From Oscillospiraceae bacterium (GTDB lineage Bacteria; Bacillota; Clostridia; Oscillospirales; Ruminococcaceae), in NCBI GenBank assembly GCA_030527085.1, contig JAUNBN010000076.1:1-6733 (forward strand): a DNA stretch of 6,733 nt, in the 5' to 3' direction. Shown here in pieces: positions 1 to 6,156 of this stretch. Position 1 is the first letter of the stretch. Every line of letters begins with the position of its first letter. Under the pieces are notes generated by a model. It was given only the letters and a program-made list of their open reading frames with translations. It made no database searches and was not told where the DNA came from. Made by a program: the position numbers and the translations under genes.

Positions 1-1557
1 GCTTATTAAATAAACTCCCTTTGCCGTTCCCGCGGGCAGCTTAAGCTGCACAAAGCCCCTCTCGCCCGGCTCTGTCTCCAGCTCGAGGCCGCTGCCGGTT
101 TCCACGGCCGAATAGCCGTGGCAGTAGACGAGCGGAACCTCAAAGGCGCTGTCCTCGGCTGGAGTTTCGTTCAAATGGAGATAGAGCTTTGCGTATTCCC
201 GGCTGAAATATATATCGAGCCCGCTTTCTTCGGCAAGCTGCTCGTCAGGCAGGGGTTCAAAGAACTCATCGTCGTTATTTGCGTGCAGGTAGTTGCTGTC
301 TATAAACTCGCAGTCGTCCAAGCCCTCATATAAGAGGTCGTTTTGCACGGAAAGGTAATAAGTATTAACAGCCGTCGGCACAAAGGAAGCAAGGCCCGCG
401 GCGAGGGCCAGCGCTCCAATAGCGAGGGCCGCCTTTTTTGAGAGTTTGAAGCCGCTGACAACGCCTCCCGAAAACAAAGAGAGAAACAGCGACGCGAAGG
501 AAAAGAGCCGCCAGGGAAACTGTACTATGTAAACATAGGGCGTCAGCGCATGCCAGGGGAAGATGTTGGTGCAGCAGAGCAGTGCGGTAAGGCCGAGCAG
601 CCCGCAGAAATCCAAGAAGGGCTTGAGCCTTCTGTTTTTGATTATGGAAAACAGTCTTAAAACCGGCGCGGCTGCAAAAATCAGACCTAAGCCGGGAAGC
701 ACAAGGCCAGGATACATTACAGGCGTCCCCGAGGTGTTTAAAAGGAGGTCTTGAATAAGCAGGGCCCTGTCCCCCGGGGAGAAGAGAGGATTCATAACAT
801 CGGAATAAATGTCGCTGATAAAATACTGCTCGAGCAGGGGAAAGGCGAAAAAGCCCGTGAGGGCCGCCGTTATACCCGCCGCCTTCAAGAGCGCGCGCAG
901 ACGGCGCTTTTCAAACAATCTGCGCGAAAAGACGAGCAGCGTGAGCAGCGTGAAGACAGAAAGAATGAGCGAGCTTATTATGTGCACGAGTATGCAGCCG
1001 CCGAAGCCCAAAACCAGCGGCCAGATTTTAATATCCTCGTCGAAAAGCAGGCTGTACAGCCCCATGAGCACCAGCGGCAGAAAGACATAGGCCTGAGATT
1101 CACCTATCGCCGCGCGCAGATATAGATTAAAGGCGAAATACGCGCAGGTCGTGTACAGGAGGCTGCAAACCAGAGCTCCGGCTTCGCTTCGCAATATATA
1201 GCTTGCGCTTATATAGCCGGTCAGGAGCGAGGCGGCTATAATAAGGGCCAGAAAGAGCTTGTAGCAGGCTAAAAGCTTCAGACCCAGCAGATTAAGCAGA
1301 GCCGGAACAACAAGAAAGAGGTCGCCGTAGTAAAGCGGGCTCGGATAGCCGTAGCCCTCATAAAGCAGAGGGTAGATTTTCTGCAGGAACTCGCCGTTTT
1401 TCAGTCCCTGAACTATCGCGTCTATACGGATTATGTGAAAATGAGCGTCGTGTCCCAGCGCTACGCCCGGCAGCAATAGAACGGCTGAACAGGCCGCGAA
1501 GGCGATAAAAATAAGCGCGGTCTTGAACTTGTTCTGTTTCAAAAAAGATAAGAGCAT
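1..1557 (-). CDS. PTPS-related multi-membrane protein (GT-C-like), partial at the left edge
   Basis: An uninterrupted minus-strand frame of 519 codons runs from ATG at 1557 to the window edge; no stop is reached, so the C-terminus is missing. GGGAG at 1571-1567, nine bases upstream, supports this start over the in-register-free GTG at 1567. After a first membrane segment (about residues 12-33) comes a polar loop with G35-H36-D37 followed by FHIIRID, then a Tyr/Gly-rich stretch (YEGYGYPSPLYYGD, 66-79), Y-L-R-A-A-I-G-E (146-153), PLLEQ (240-244) and QFPWRL (346-351). This pattern matches the membrane proteins labelled '6-pyruvoyl-tetrahydropterin synthase-related' (PF10131), a family name that does not imply pterin chemistry. 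The acidic residue in the first outer loop and the many membrane helices recall GT-C glycosyltransferases, so a lipid-linked sugar transfer role is an inference. From about residue 400 the protein is soluble and probably extracytoplasmic. It lies 74 bases downstream of the zinc-ribbon gene on the same strand. Confidence 0.85.
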   Translation of the reverse strand, partial: MLLSFLKQNKFKTALIFIAFAACSAVLLLPGVALGHDAHFHIIRIDAIVQGLKNGEFLQKIYPLLYEGYGYPSPLYYGDLFLVVPALLNLLGLKLLACYKLFLALIIAASLLTGYISASYILRSEAGALVCSLLYTTCAYFAFNLYLRAAIGESQAYVFLPLVLMGLYSLLFDEDIKIWPLVLGFGGCILVHIISSLILSVFTLLTLLVFSRRLFEKRRLRALLKAAGITAALTGFFAFPLLEQYFISDIYSDVMNPLFSPGDRALLIQDLLLNTSGTPVMYPGLVLPGLGLIFAAAPVLRLFSIIKNRRLKPFLDFCGLLGLTALLCCTNIFPWHALTPYVYIVQFPWRLFSFASLFLSLFSGGVVSGFKLSKKAALAIGALALAAGLASFVPTAVNTYYLSVQNDLLYEGLDDCEFIDSNYLHANNDDEFFEPLPDEQLAEESGLDIYFSREYAKLYLHLNETPAEDSAFEVPLVYCHGYSAVETGSGLELETEPGERGFVQLKLPAGTAKGVYLIS

Positions 1558-1602
1558 TTAATTTCACTCCCGATAGCCGCGCAGGTCCGCAAGCCGCATA
1601 TG

Positions 1603-1623
1603 GGCGCGCTCCGATTGCGCGCC
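1603..1623 (-). other. Hairpin between the zinc-ribbon gene and the PTPS-related gene
   Basis: A perfect 7-bp inverted repeat, GGCGCGC (1603-1609) and GCGCGCC (1617-1623), encloses a 7-base loop. It lies just downstream of the TAG stop at 1632-1634 and about 46 bases before the next start. No T-run follows the stem on the minus strand, so it is not a standard intrinsic terminator. It could be an mRNA processing or stability element within an operon, or have no function. Confidence 0.35.
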
Positions 1624-1631
1624 GCCGTGTC

Positions 1632-3158
1632 CTAGATAAAGCTGAGCTCTTCAGCAGCAGCCGTTTCGGCCTCCTCGAGGAAGACGAGCGTCTCCCGCTC
1701 GACCCAGCCGATATCGCCGCCGTCCCAAAAAACGTAAATCCAGCCGTCTGTCTCGGCCCAGGCCTCTCCCGAAGCGCCCGCCTCGAGCTCTTTCATTTGC
1801 TCGTAGTCGTAGCCCGGTCCGGTATAGAGCGCGCTTCCCTCGCCGCTTATCTCGCACCTGCCTAAGTCGGCGAGGTTTTCAGGGAAGTAGACGTCAAAAT
1901 CGCTGAAGCCCTCGGCCTCCTCCGAGGCGGAGCCGCCGCCGTCTGTGCCGTAGACGCCGTTGTAGTAGGGGTTGGCCTCGTAGTAGTCGCCCTCGGCGGA
2001 GGCGAGGCGGAACTCAACGGTAAATTCGTCGTCATCCTCGGCGGAGAAGGTAACAAAGAGAGTTTCGCCCTCAAGGCTTAATATCCACACCTCCGGCTCA
2101 GAGTCCTCGTAGGGCACGCCGTCCTCGTCGGCGTACTGAATCGCAAACCGATAGCCGTCCTCGTGCTTCTCGAAGCTTTGGATTATTTTTGACAGGTAGA
2201 AATTGTCGTCAAACCAGCCCTCCTCAACGAACTTAAAGCTTCCGTCCGAGTAGAAACAGAGGTACCAGTCCTCGTAGCCCTCGCAGACCCAGTAGCCCTC
2301 AAGCCGGGCAAAAAACTCCTCGTACTCACCCGGGTTTTCGGATTCGCCGGATACGAAAGGCGTATCCTGCGCGCCCGGCGCGCCGCCGGAAACAAGTCTG
2401 TTTATAAGAAGGACCAGCCCTCCGACAAAAATTGCGACCAGCAGGACTATCCCGCCCACTATAAGCCAGTTTCTGAGCTTGGCGGGCTTGGCGGGCGCTG
2501 CCGCTGTCATAATGGGCGGGGTATACGCGCCAGAGCGCGGCGTGGCGCACCTTATGCATTTTTCATTTTCGGCGGGGCTTATGGCTCCGCAGGCTGCGCA
2601 CTCCCAGCCGCCGTCCGTTCCTGCGGGGGCGTTGAAGGCAGCGGCTCCCGAAGCGCCGCCGAACGCGGCTTCGGTTCTCTCGGCGGGCGCGTCCATTTTG
2701 CCCTGAAGCGCCGCTGCTTGTCCCGACGCCGCAAAGGGCGAGGCTTTCGAAGCGGGAAGCGCGCCGTGAGAGGCCGCATCTGCTGCGGGAGCTTCGCCCG
2801 CCGTCTCCGCCTGCGCGCCGCTCACAGGCTGCACATCGCAGCTGTTGCCGATAGTTCGCGCAAAGGGCGAGCTCACGTCGCTTGTGGCCGCGCTCGCCGC
2901 AAAGGGCGAAGCTTCCGAGGCGGGCGAGGGCGCGCTTGTCTCGGCGGCATCGGGAGCTTCGGCTATTGCCTCCTTTGCTTCGCCGCCTGTCTCGGGCGCG
3001 CTCTGCTGCGAAACCGCTTCTTCGTCCTTTAGAGCCACGGCCTCCCTTTCGGGCAGAGCGAAGGCCTCGCCCGCGAGCGCTGCAGTTCTGCTTCCGCATT
3101 TGCCGCAAAAGAGGTCTCCCGTTCCCAGCGCTGCTCCGCAATTATTGCAATATGTCAT
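1632..3158 (-). CDS. Single-pass membrane protein with zinc ribbon, RanBP2-like zinc finger, beta-rich domain and SH3-like domain
   Basis: A 508-aa product read from ATG at 3158. GAAAGG lies eight bases upstream and the zinc ribbon begins at residue 4, so this start is preferred over one 21 codons further upstream that would lie at the predicted promoter. Order of parts: zinc ribbon with C4, C7, C18, C21; a low-complexity Ala/Ser/Glu/Pro linker (about 26-180) with three Ser-Pro-Phe-Ala motifs; a second finger with W185, C187, C190, C201, C204, spaced like RanBP2-type fingers; one membrane helix (about 230-256); a very acidic, aromatic domain starting L-E-G-Y-W (about 280-388) that may be a lipocalin-like beta barrel; a Tyr/Gly/Ser linker; and a bacterial SH3-like domain (about 432-494) with LYTGPG and DGWIYV. 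The zinc modules should be cytoplasmic and the rest outside. No enzyme motif is seen. Function is unknown; a sensory, scaffold or wall-binding role is inferred. Confidence 0.85.
   Translation of the reverse strand: MTYCNNCGAALGTGDLFCGKCGSRTAALAGEAFALPEREAVALKDEEAVSQQSAPETGGEAKEAIAEAPDAAETSAPSPASEASPFAASAATSDVSSPFARTIGNSCDVQPVSGAQAETAGEAPAADAASHGALPASKASPFAASGQAAALQGKMDAPAERTEAAFGGASGAAAFNAPAGTDGGWECAACGAISPAENEKCIRCATPRSGAYTPPIMTAAAPAKPAKLRNWLIVGGIVLLVAIFVGGLVLLINRLVSGGAPGAQDTPFVSGESENPGEYEEFFARLEGYWVCEGYEDWYLCFYSDGSFKFVEEGWFDDNFYLSKIIQSFEKHEDGYRFAIQYADEDGVPYEDSEPEVWILSLEGETLFVTFSAEDDDEFTVEFRLASAEGDYYEANPYYNGVYGTDGGGSASEEAEGFSDFDVYFPENLADLGRCEISGEGSALYTGPGYDYEQMKELEAGASGEAWAETDGWIYVFWDGGDIGWVERETLVFLEEAETAAAEELSFI
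2727..2924 (-). repeat. Three related coding repeats (Ser-Pro-Phe-Ala motif) in the linker of the zinc-ribbon protein
   Basis: The core CGCAAAGGGCGA(G/A) recurs on the plus strand. The two longest copies, near 2727-2756 and 2895-2924, share about 26 of 30 bases; a shorter copy is at 2858-2880. Read on the minus strand they encode A-S-P-F-A-A-S (residues 83-89), S-S-P-F-A-R (96-101) and A-S-P-F-A-A-S (139-145). DNA-level similarity suggests local duplication rather than only biased composition. Confidence 0.6.
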
Positions 3159-3201
3159 TAGTCCGGCCTTTCTCGTCTTTTTCGCTTGATTTATTAAACA
3201 A

Positions 3202-3231
3202 GATATAGCACACTGCCGCAAGCTCTGTCAA
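3202..3231 (-). promoter_or_regulatory. Predicted sigma-A promoter for the zinc-ribbon gene
   Basis: On the minus strand a perfect -35 TTGACA (3231-3226) is followed after 18 bases by TATATC (3207-3202), a weaker -10. Transcription would start near 3195, giving a short leader of about 37 bases before the ATG at 3158. This supports the shorter start, because the longer reading frame would begin inside the promoter. Confidence 0.6.
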
Positions 3232-3300
3232 ACAGCGCGGCGGACGGGCGTGGAAAACAGCATTGAACACGCTTTAAATGTGCCGTAAGCGTACCGCCAC

Positions 3301-3328
3301 TTGCGCTGAAGCCCCTTTTTGATATAAT
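3301..3328 (+). promoter_or_regulatory. Predicted sigma-A promoter for the oadB-like gene
   Basis: TTGCGC (3301-3306) and a perfect -10 TATAAT (3323-3328) are separated by 16 bases. Transcription would start near 3335, leaving a leader of about 85 bases before the ATG at 3421. It diverges from the zinc-ribbon gene promoter about 70 bases away. Confidence 0.65.
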
Positions 3329-3340
3329 AAGACCGTCGGC

Positions 3341-3404
3341 GCGAACGGGAAGCGTTCTTCCCCGCTCTTTCGCCGCAGTTCGCCGGCTTTTAAACACAAG
3401 CCGG
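3341..3404 (+). promoter_or_regulatory. Structured 5' leader of the oadB-like gene
   Basis: Two perfect inverted repeats lie in the predicted leader. GGGAAG (3347-3352) and CTTCCC (3357-3362) enclose a CGTT loop, and GCGAA (3341-3345) with TTCGC (3369-3373) can form an outer stem around it. A second hairpin pairs CCGGCTT (3383-3389) with AAGCCGG (3398-3404), ending just before the Shine-Dalgarno AAAGGA at 3408-3413. Neither is followed by a T-run, so attenuation by termination is unlikely; an effect on translation or mRNA stability is possible. No known riboswitch class was recognised. Confidence 0.4.
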
Positions 3405-3420
3405 AAGAAAGGACGCATAA

Positions 3421-4542
3421 ATGGAAGCTATTTATGAAAACCTGTTCAATTTAGAGTGGCGGCAGGTGGTGATGTGGCTCATAGGCGCGCTGCTTATCTA
3501 CCTCGCCATAAAAAAGGACATGGAGCCCGCGCTGCTGCTGCCCATGGGCTTCGGCGCCATACTCGTAAACCTGCCCCTCTCCGGCGCGGTAACGCAGGTG
3601 CACGAGGGGGTAGAGGAGGCAGGCGTAATAGACCTGCTCTTTAACGCCACGATAGCCAACGAGCTCTTCCCGCTGCTCCTGTTTATAGGCATAGGGGCCA
3701 TGATAGACTTCGGCCCGCTGCTCTCGAACCCGAAGCTGATGTTTTTCGGAGCCGCCGCGCAGTTCGGAATCTTCTTTACTCTCAGCCTCGCGGCGCTGCT
3801 GGGCTTTGATATAAAGGACGCGGCCTCAATAGCCATAATCGGCGCGGCCGACGGGCCCACCTCAATCTTCGTAGCCAACTACTTCCAGTCGAACTATCTG
3901 GGCCCGATAATAGTCGCCGCCTATTCCTATATGGCGCTCGTGCCCATAGTCCAGCCGCCCGTAATACGCCTTTTGACCACCCAAAACGAGCGCCGTATAC
4001 GCATGGACTACAAGGAAGTCGGCGTATCCAAGCTCACGCGCATACTCTTTCCCATAACTGTTACCGTTATAGCCGGCATCTTCTCGCCGCGCTCTGTCGC
4101 CCTCGTGGGCTTTTTGATGTTCGGCAACCTCGTGCGCGAGTGCGGGGTGCTCAAGTCGCTTTCGGAGACCGCGCAGAACGTGCTGGCCAATCTGGTAACG
4201 CTGCTTCTGGGCCTAACGGTTGCGGCGCGCATGACCGCCGAGGCTTTCCTGAATTGGCGCACGCTGATGATACTCGGTCTGGGGCTTATCGCCTTCATCT
4301 TCGACACGGCGGGCGGGGTGCTCTTCGCCAAGCTCATAAACCTCTTCGCGAAAAAGAAGATAAACCCGATGATAGGCGCCTGCGGCATCTCGGCCTTTCC
4401 GATGTCGGCGCGCGTAGTCCACAAGATGGGGCTTGCGGAGGACGGCCAGAACTTCCTTTTGATGCACGCCGTAGGCGTGAACGTCTCAGGGCAGATAGCC
4501 TCCGTTATCGCGGGCGGGCTAATCCTCAATTTCTTCGGTTAA
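3421..4542 (+). CDS. oadB: Sodium-translocating decarboxylase, beta subunit (OadB/GcdB/MmdB family)
   Basis: This 373-aa multi-membrane protein is the sodium channel subunit of biotin-dependent decarboxylases for oxaloacetate, glutaconyl-CoA or methylmalonyl-CoA. It couples decarboxylation of carboxybiotin to sodium export. The family signature GAADGPTS holds D144; Y170 follows at the same 26-residue distance as D203 and Y229 of Klebsiella OadB. In NPMIGACGISAFPMSAR, N315, G319, S324 and R331 fit the spacing of Klebsiella N373, G377, S382 and R389, so the residues tied to sodium binding and transport appear intact. Length is close to the shorter Gcd/Mmd-type subunits. AAAGGA at 3408-3413 lies seven bases before the ATG. 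The 43-codon gamma-like gene follows after 12 bases. No alpha subunit, biotin carrier or CoA transferase is in the window, so the substrate cannot be assigned; the symbol denotes the family only. Confidence 0.95.
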   Translation: MEAIYENLFNLEWRQVVMWLIGALLIYLAIKKDMEPALLLPMGFGAILVNLPLSGAVTQVHEGVEEAGVIDLLFNATIANELFPLLLFIGIGAMIDFGPLLSNPKLMFFGAAAQFGIFFTLSLAALLGFDIKDAASIAIIGAADGPTSIFVANYFQSNYLGPIIVAAYSYMALVPIVQPPVIRLLTTQNERRIRMDYKEVGVSKLTRILFPITVTVIAGIFSPRSVALVGFLMFGNLVRECGVLKSLSETAQNVLANLVTLLLGLTVAARMTAEAFLNWRTLMILGLGLIAFIFDTAGGVLFAKLINLFAKKKINPMIGACGISAFPMSARVVHKMGLAEDGQNFLLMHAVGVNVSGQIASVIAGGLILNFFG

Positions 4543-4554
4543 GGGGGAGAAAAA

Positions 4555-4686
4555 ATGAATTTTCAGCTCTTTTTGCAGACTCTGCCCTATATGGGGCTCG
4601 GCATGCTGGGCATTTTTGCGGTAACTCTGGTCATAATCCTCTGCATAACGCTCCTGAACAAGTTCACCTCCGGCAAAGAGGAGTAA
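4555..4686 (+). CDS. OadG-like small gamma subunit, 43 aa
   Basis: A short frame begins with ATG at 4555 and ends with TAA at 4684-4686. It has a strong Shine-Dalgarno (GGGGGAG, 4543-4549) right after the oadB stop, so the two are almost certainly co-translated. The peptide has a short polar start, M-G-L-G-M-L-G-I-F (13-21), one membrane helix (about 14-35) and the tail N-K-F-T-S-G-K-E-E. The glycine-rich GxGMLGIF entry to the helix is typical of the gamma subunits (PF04277) that hold decarboxylase complexes together. Full-length OadG is about twice as long, with a C-terminal region that binds zinc and the alpha subunit; that region is absent here. It resembles the short 'OadG-related small transporter subunit' group. 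Function as an assembly or stabilising partner of OadB is inferred from family and position. Confidence 0.85.
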   Translation: MNFQLFLQTLPYMGLGMLGIFAVTLVIILCITLLNKFTSGKEE

Positions 4687-4743
4687 ACAAGACTTATTCC
4701 GGCTGAAAACCGCGCGGCCGCTTTATAGTGTAATTAATAGGAC

Positions 4744-4772
4744 AATCGCCCCCGCCTTCGGCGGGGGCGATT
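4744..4772. terminator. Strong hairpin between convergent genes, likely bidirectional terminator
   Basis: AATCGCCCCCGCC (4744-4756) pairs with GGCGGGGGCGATT (4760-4772), a perfect 13-bp stem with a 3-base loop. It lies 57 bases after the oadG-like stop and about 19 bases beyond the tlpA-like stop on the other strand, the usual place for a shared terminator. The T-tracts on either side are weak (AACTCTAT on plus, GTCCTATTAATT on minus), so termination efficiency is uncertain. The rest of the 105-base gap holds nothing else recognised. Confidence 0.7.
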
Positions 4773-4791
4773 AACTCTATGGGCTTTTGCT

Positions 4792-5352
4792 TTAAGCCAA
4801 GCCCTCGAGCGCGTAGCGCAGCGCGTCGCCGCTTATCGCCCCGACGGAATAGGCGTGGATGCCGCCCTCGGAGTTTATTATATAGGTGGTGGGCAGTCCT
4901 CTCACGGAGTAGGCGCTCACCGCCTCGCCGTCAAGGTCGTAGTACACGGGGAAGCCGTAGCCGTTCTCCTCTATATAGGCGCTCGCCGCCTCTACGGTCT
5001 CGCCCGAGGCCTCGTCCGTAGCGTTTACCATCATGAACTCGACCCTGTCGCCGTATTCGGAATAGACCTCATCAAAGTCCGGCATCTCGGCCACGCAGTA
5101 GCCGCACCAGGTCGCCCAGAAGTTTATCACAACGGGCCTGCCCTCAAAGGAGCTGAGGGTAAAGGCCTCGCCACCGGCGTTGTAGACGGTGAAGTCCGCG
5201 GCCTTCTCGCTTTCGCTCTCCTGTCCGCCCTCGGAAGCGAGGGGCGCCTCGGGCTCGTAGTCGGCGCTCAAGGTGTTGTAGAAATATACGGCCGCGCCGA
5301 TAAGCAGCGCCAGGCCGAGAACTGTAAGCAGTGTTTTAACGGTTTTATTCAT
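4792..5352 (-). CDS. Membrane-anchored TlpA/ResA-like thioredoxin-fold protein with a CGYC active site
   Basis: A 186-aa product. An uncleaved signal anchor (about residues 7-27, no clear lipobox) is followed by an acidic Ser/Glu linker (30-52) and a TlpA/ResA-type thioredoxin fold (about 53-185). The active site is W82-C83-G84-Y85-C86, with E89-M-P downstream as in ResA, and the cis-proline P154 in GLPTTY. It would act on the outer face of the membrane as a thiol-disulfide oxidoreductase, reduced by the CcdA protein encoded just upstream. Its start is 13 bases after the ccdA stop. The Shine-Dalgarno AAAGGGAAG directly follows that stop, suggesting translational coupling. Most TlpA-like proteins have proline as the second residue between the cysteines; here it is tyrosine, giving the CGYC motif known from the isomerase DsbC. 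No cytochrome c gene is nearby, so the target protein is unknown. Confidence 0.9.
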   Translation of the reverse strand: MNKTVKTLLTVLGLALLIGAAVYFYNTLSADYEPEAPLASEGGQESESEKAADFTVYNAGGEAFTLSSFEGRPVVINFWATWCGYCVAEMPDFDEVYSEYGDRVEFMMVNATDEASGETVEAASAYIEENGYGFPVYYDLDGEAVSAYSVRGLPTTYIINSEGGIHAYSVGAISGDALRYALEGLA

Positions 5353-5365
5353 AATCTTCCCTTTC

Positions 5366-6091
5366 TTATGCGGCGCTCAAAGCTGTGAGCAGGGCGGAGA
5401 GCCGCCCCGTCATCATGAGCACCCCCACTGCTGTCAGCAGCAGGCCGCAGACCTTGTTTATTATATTGTAGTGCTTTTTAATGAAATCGAAGGCCCCGCG
5501 CAGACGCTCTATCAGCACGGCGCTGAGTATAAAGGGCAGGCCCAGCCCCGCGGAGTAGCAAAGCAGCATCAGCATTCCGCGCAGAGCCGTCCCCTGCTGC
5601 GAGGCTAAAAGCAGCGCCGAGCCGAGAAAGGCCCCCACGCAGGGCGTCCAGCTCATAGAGAAGACCGCGCCGAACAAAAGAGCGGAGAAGAAGCCGCCGG
5701 CTCTCGGGCCGCCGCCCTGCCGCGTGGCGTTCAAAAAGCCGATGTTGAGCACTCCCAGATAGTTGAGCCCGAATACTATAACTATGGCCCCGCCTATAAT
5801 ATTAACGGCGGTCTGATGCTCGTGCAGGAGGGCTCCCAGAGTTCCCGCGAAGGCTCCGAGCGCCGTGAACACGAGCGTAAAGCCCAGAACGAAGCCCAGC
5901 GCTCCGCGAAGCGCGCGGCCCGACTGCCCCTCGCTTTGCTCTATACCCTCGGGCTTTTCGGCGCCGCCCGAAGTCTCCCGCGCCGAGTCCGTATCCGCCG
6001 CGAAGTAGGCGATGTAGACGGGCAGGAGGGGAAGAAGGCAGGGTGAGATAAAGCTTATTATCCCCTCTAAAAAGGATATCAGGTATTGCAT
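5366..6091 (-). CDS. ccdA: CcdA/DsbD-type transmembrane electron carrier
   Basis: A 241-aa integral membrane protein with about six helices. It passes reducing equivalents from cytoplasmic thioredoxin to an extracytoplasmic thiol protein. The redox cysteine pair typical of the family is present: C18 in ISPCLLPLLP and C151 in SWTPCVGAFLG. Other family features include GFVLGFTLVF (66-75), HQTAVNIIGG (92-101) and LCYSAGLGLPF (177-187). Between helix 1 and helix 2 there is a hydrophilic, Glu/Gly/Ser-rich stretch (about 31-60) that seems longer than in many clostridial relatives as I recall them. GAGGGG (6106-6101) lies nine bases before the ATG. The TlpA-like partner gene follows after 13 bases, so the pair forms a transcription unit read from the promoter near 6157-6184. 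The family name comes from cytochrome c biogenesis, but other reducing roles are equally possible here. Confidence 0.95.
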   Translation of the reverse strand: MQYLISFLEGIISFISPCLLPLLPVYIAYFAADTDSARETSGGAEKPEGIEQSEGQSGRALRGALGFVLGFTLVFTALGAFAGTLGALLHEHQTAVNIIGGAIVIVFGLNYLGVLNIGFLNATRQGGGPRAGGFFSALLFGAVFSMSWTPCVGAFLGSALLLASQQGTALRGMLMLLCYSAGLGLPFILSAVLIERLRGAFDFIKKHYNIINKVCGLLLTAVGVLMMTGRLSALLTALSAA

Positions 6092-6156
6092 GAAAAAAGG
6101 CCCCTCTAATCTTGCTCTAATGAATTTTACAGCCTGCTTTAAGACTTGCGCTTACA

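Noticed and set aside
751..1125. Plus-strand open frame of 124 codons
   Set aside because: It is antisense to the PTPS-related membrane protein, whose continuous frame and recognisable motifs explain the region; the plus-strand product is basic low-complexity sequence with no family likeness.
1358..1567. Minus-strand open frame starting with GTG at 1567
   Set aside because: It is in a different register from the long frame beginning at 1557, ends after 69 codons, and gives an Arg-rich product; the ribosome site fits the ATG at 1557.
2563..3141. Arg-rich 192-codon minus-strand frame
   Set aside because: It is an alternate register inside the zinc-ribbon gene; its composition is the by-product of Ala/Glu-rich coding in the true frame.
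4008..4529. Minus-strand 173-codon frame antisense to oadB
   Set aside because: It mirrors the conserved oadB frame and has no ribosome site or family likeness.
4140..4706. Plus-strand 188-codon frame overlapping the end of oadB and the gamma-like gene
   Set aside because: It overlaps two well-supported genes in another register and its product has no recognisable domain.
4722..4745. Possible minus-strand promoter TTGTCC with TATAAA
   Set aside because: The spacer is only 12 bases, too short for a sigma-A promoter, and it would transcribe only antisense to the gamma-like gene.
4855..5388. Plus-strand 177-codon frame antisense to the TlpA-like gene
   Set aside because: The minus strand encodes a clear thioredoxin fold with active-site and cis-proline motifs; the plus product is an antisense shadow.
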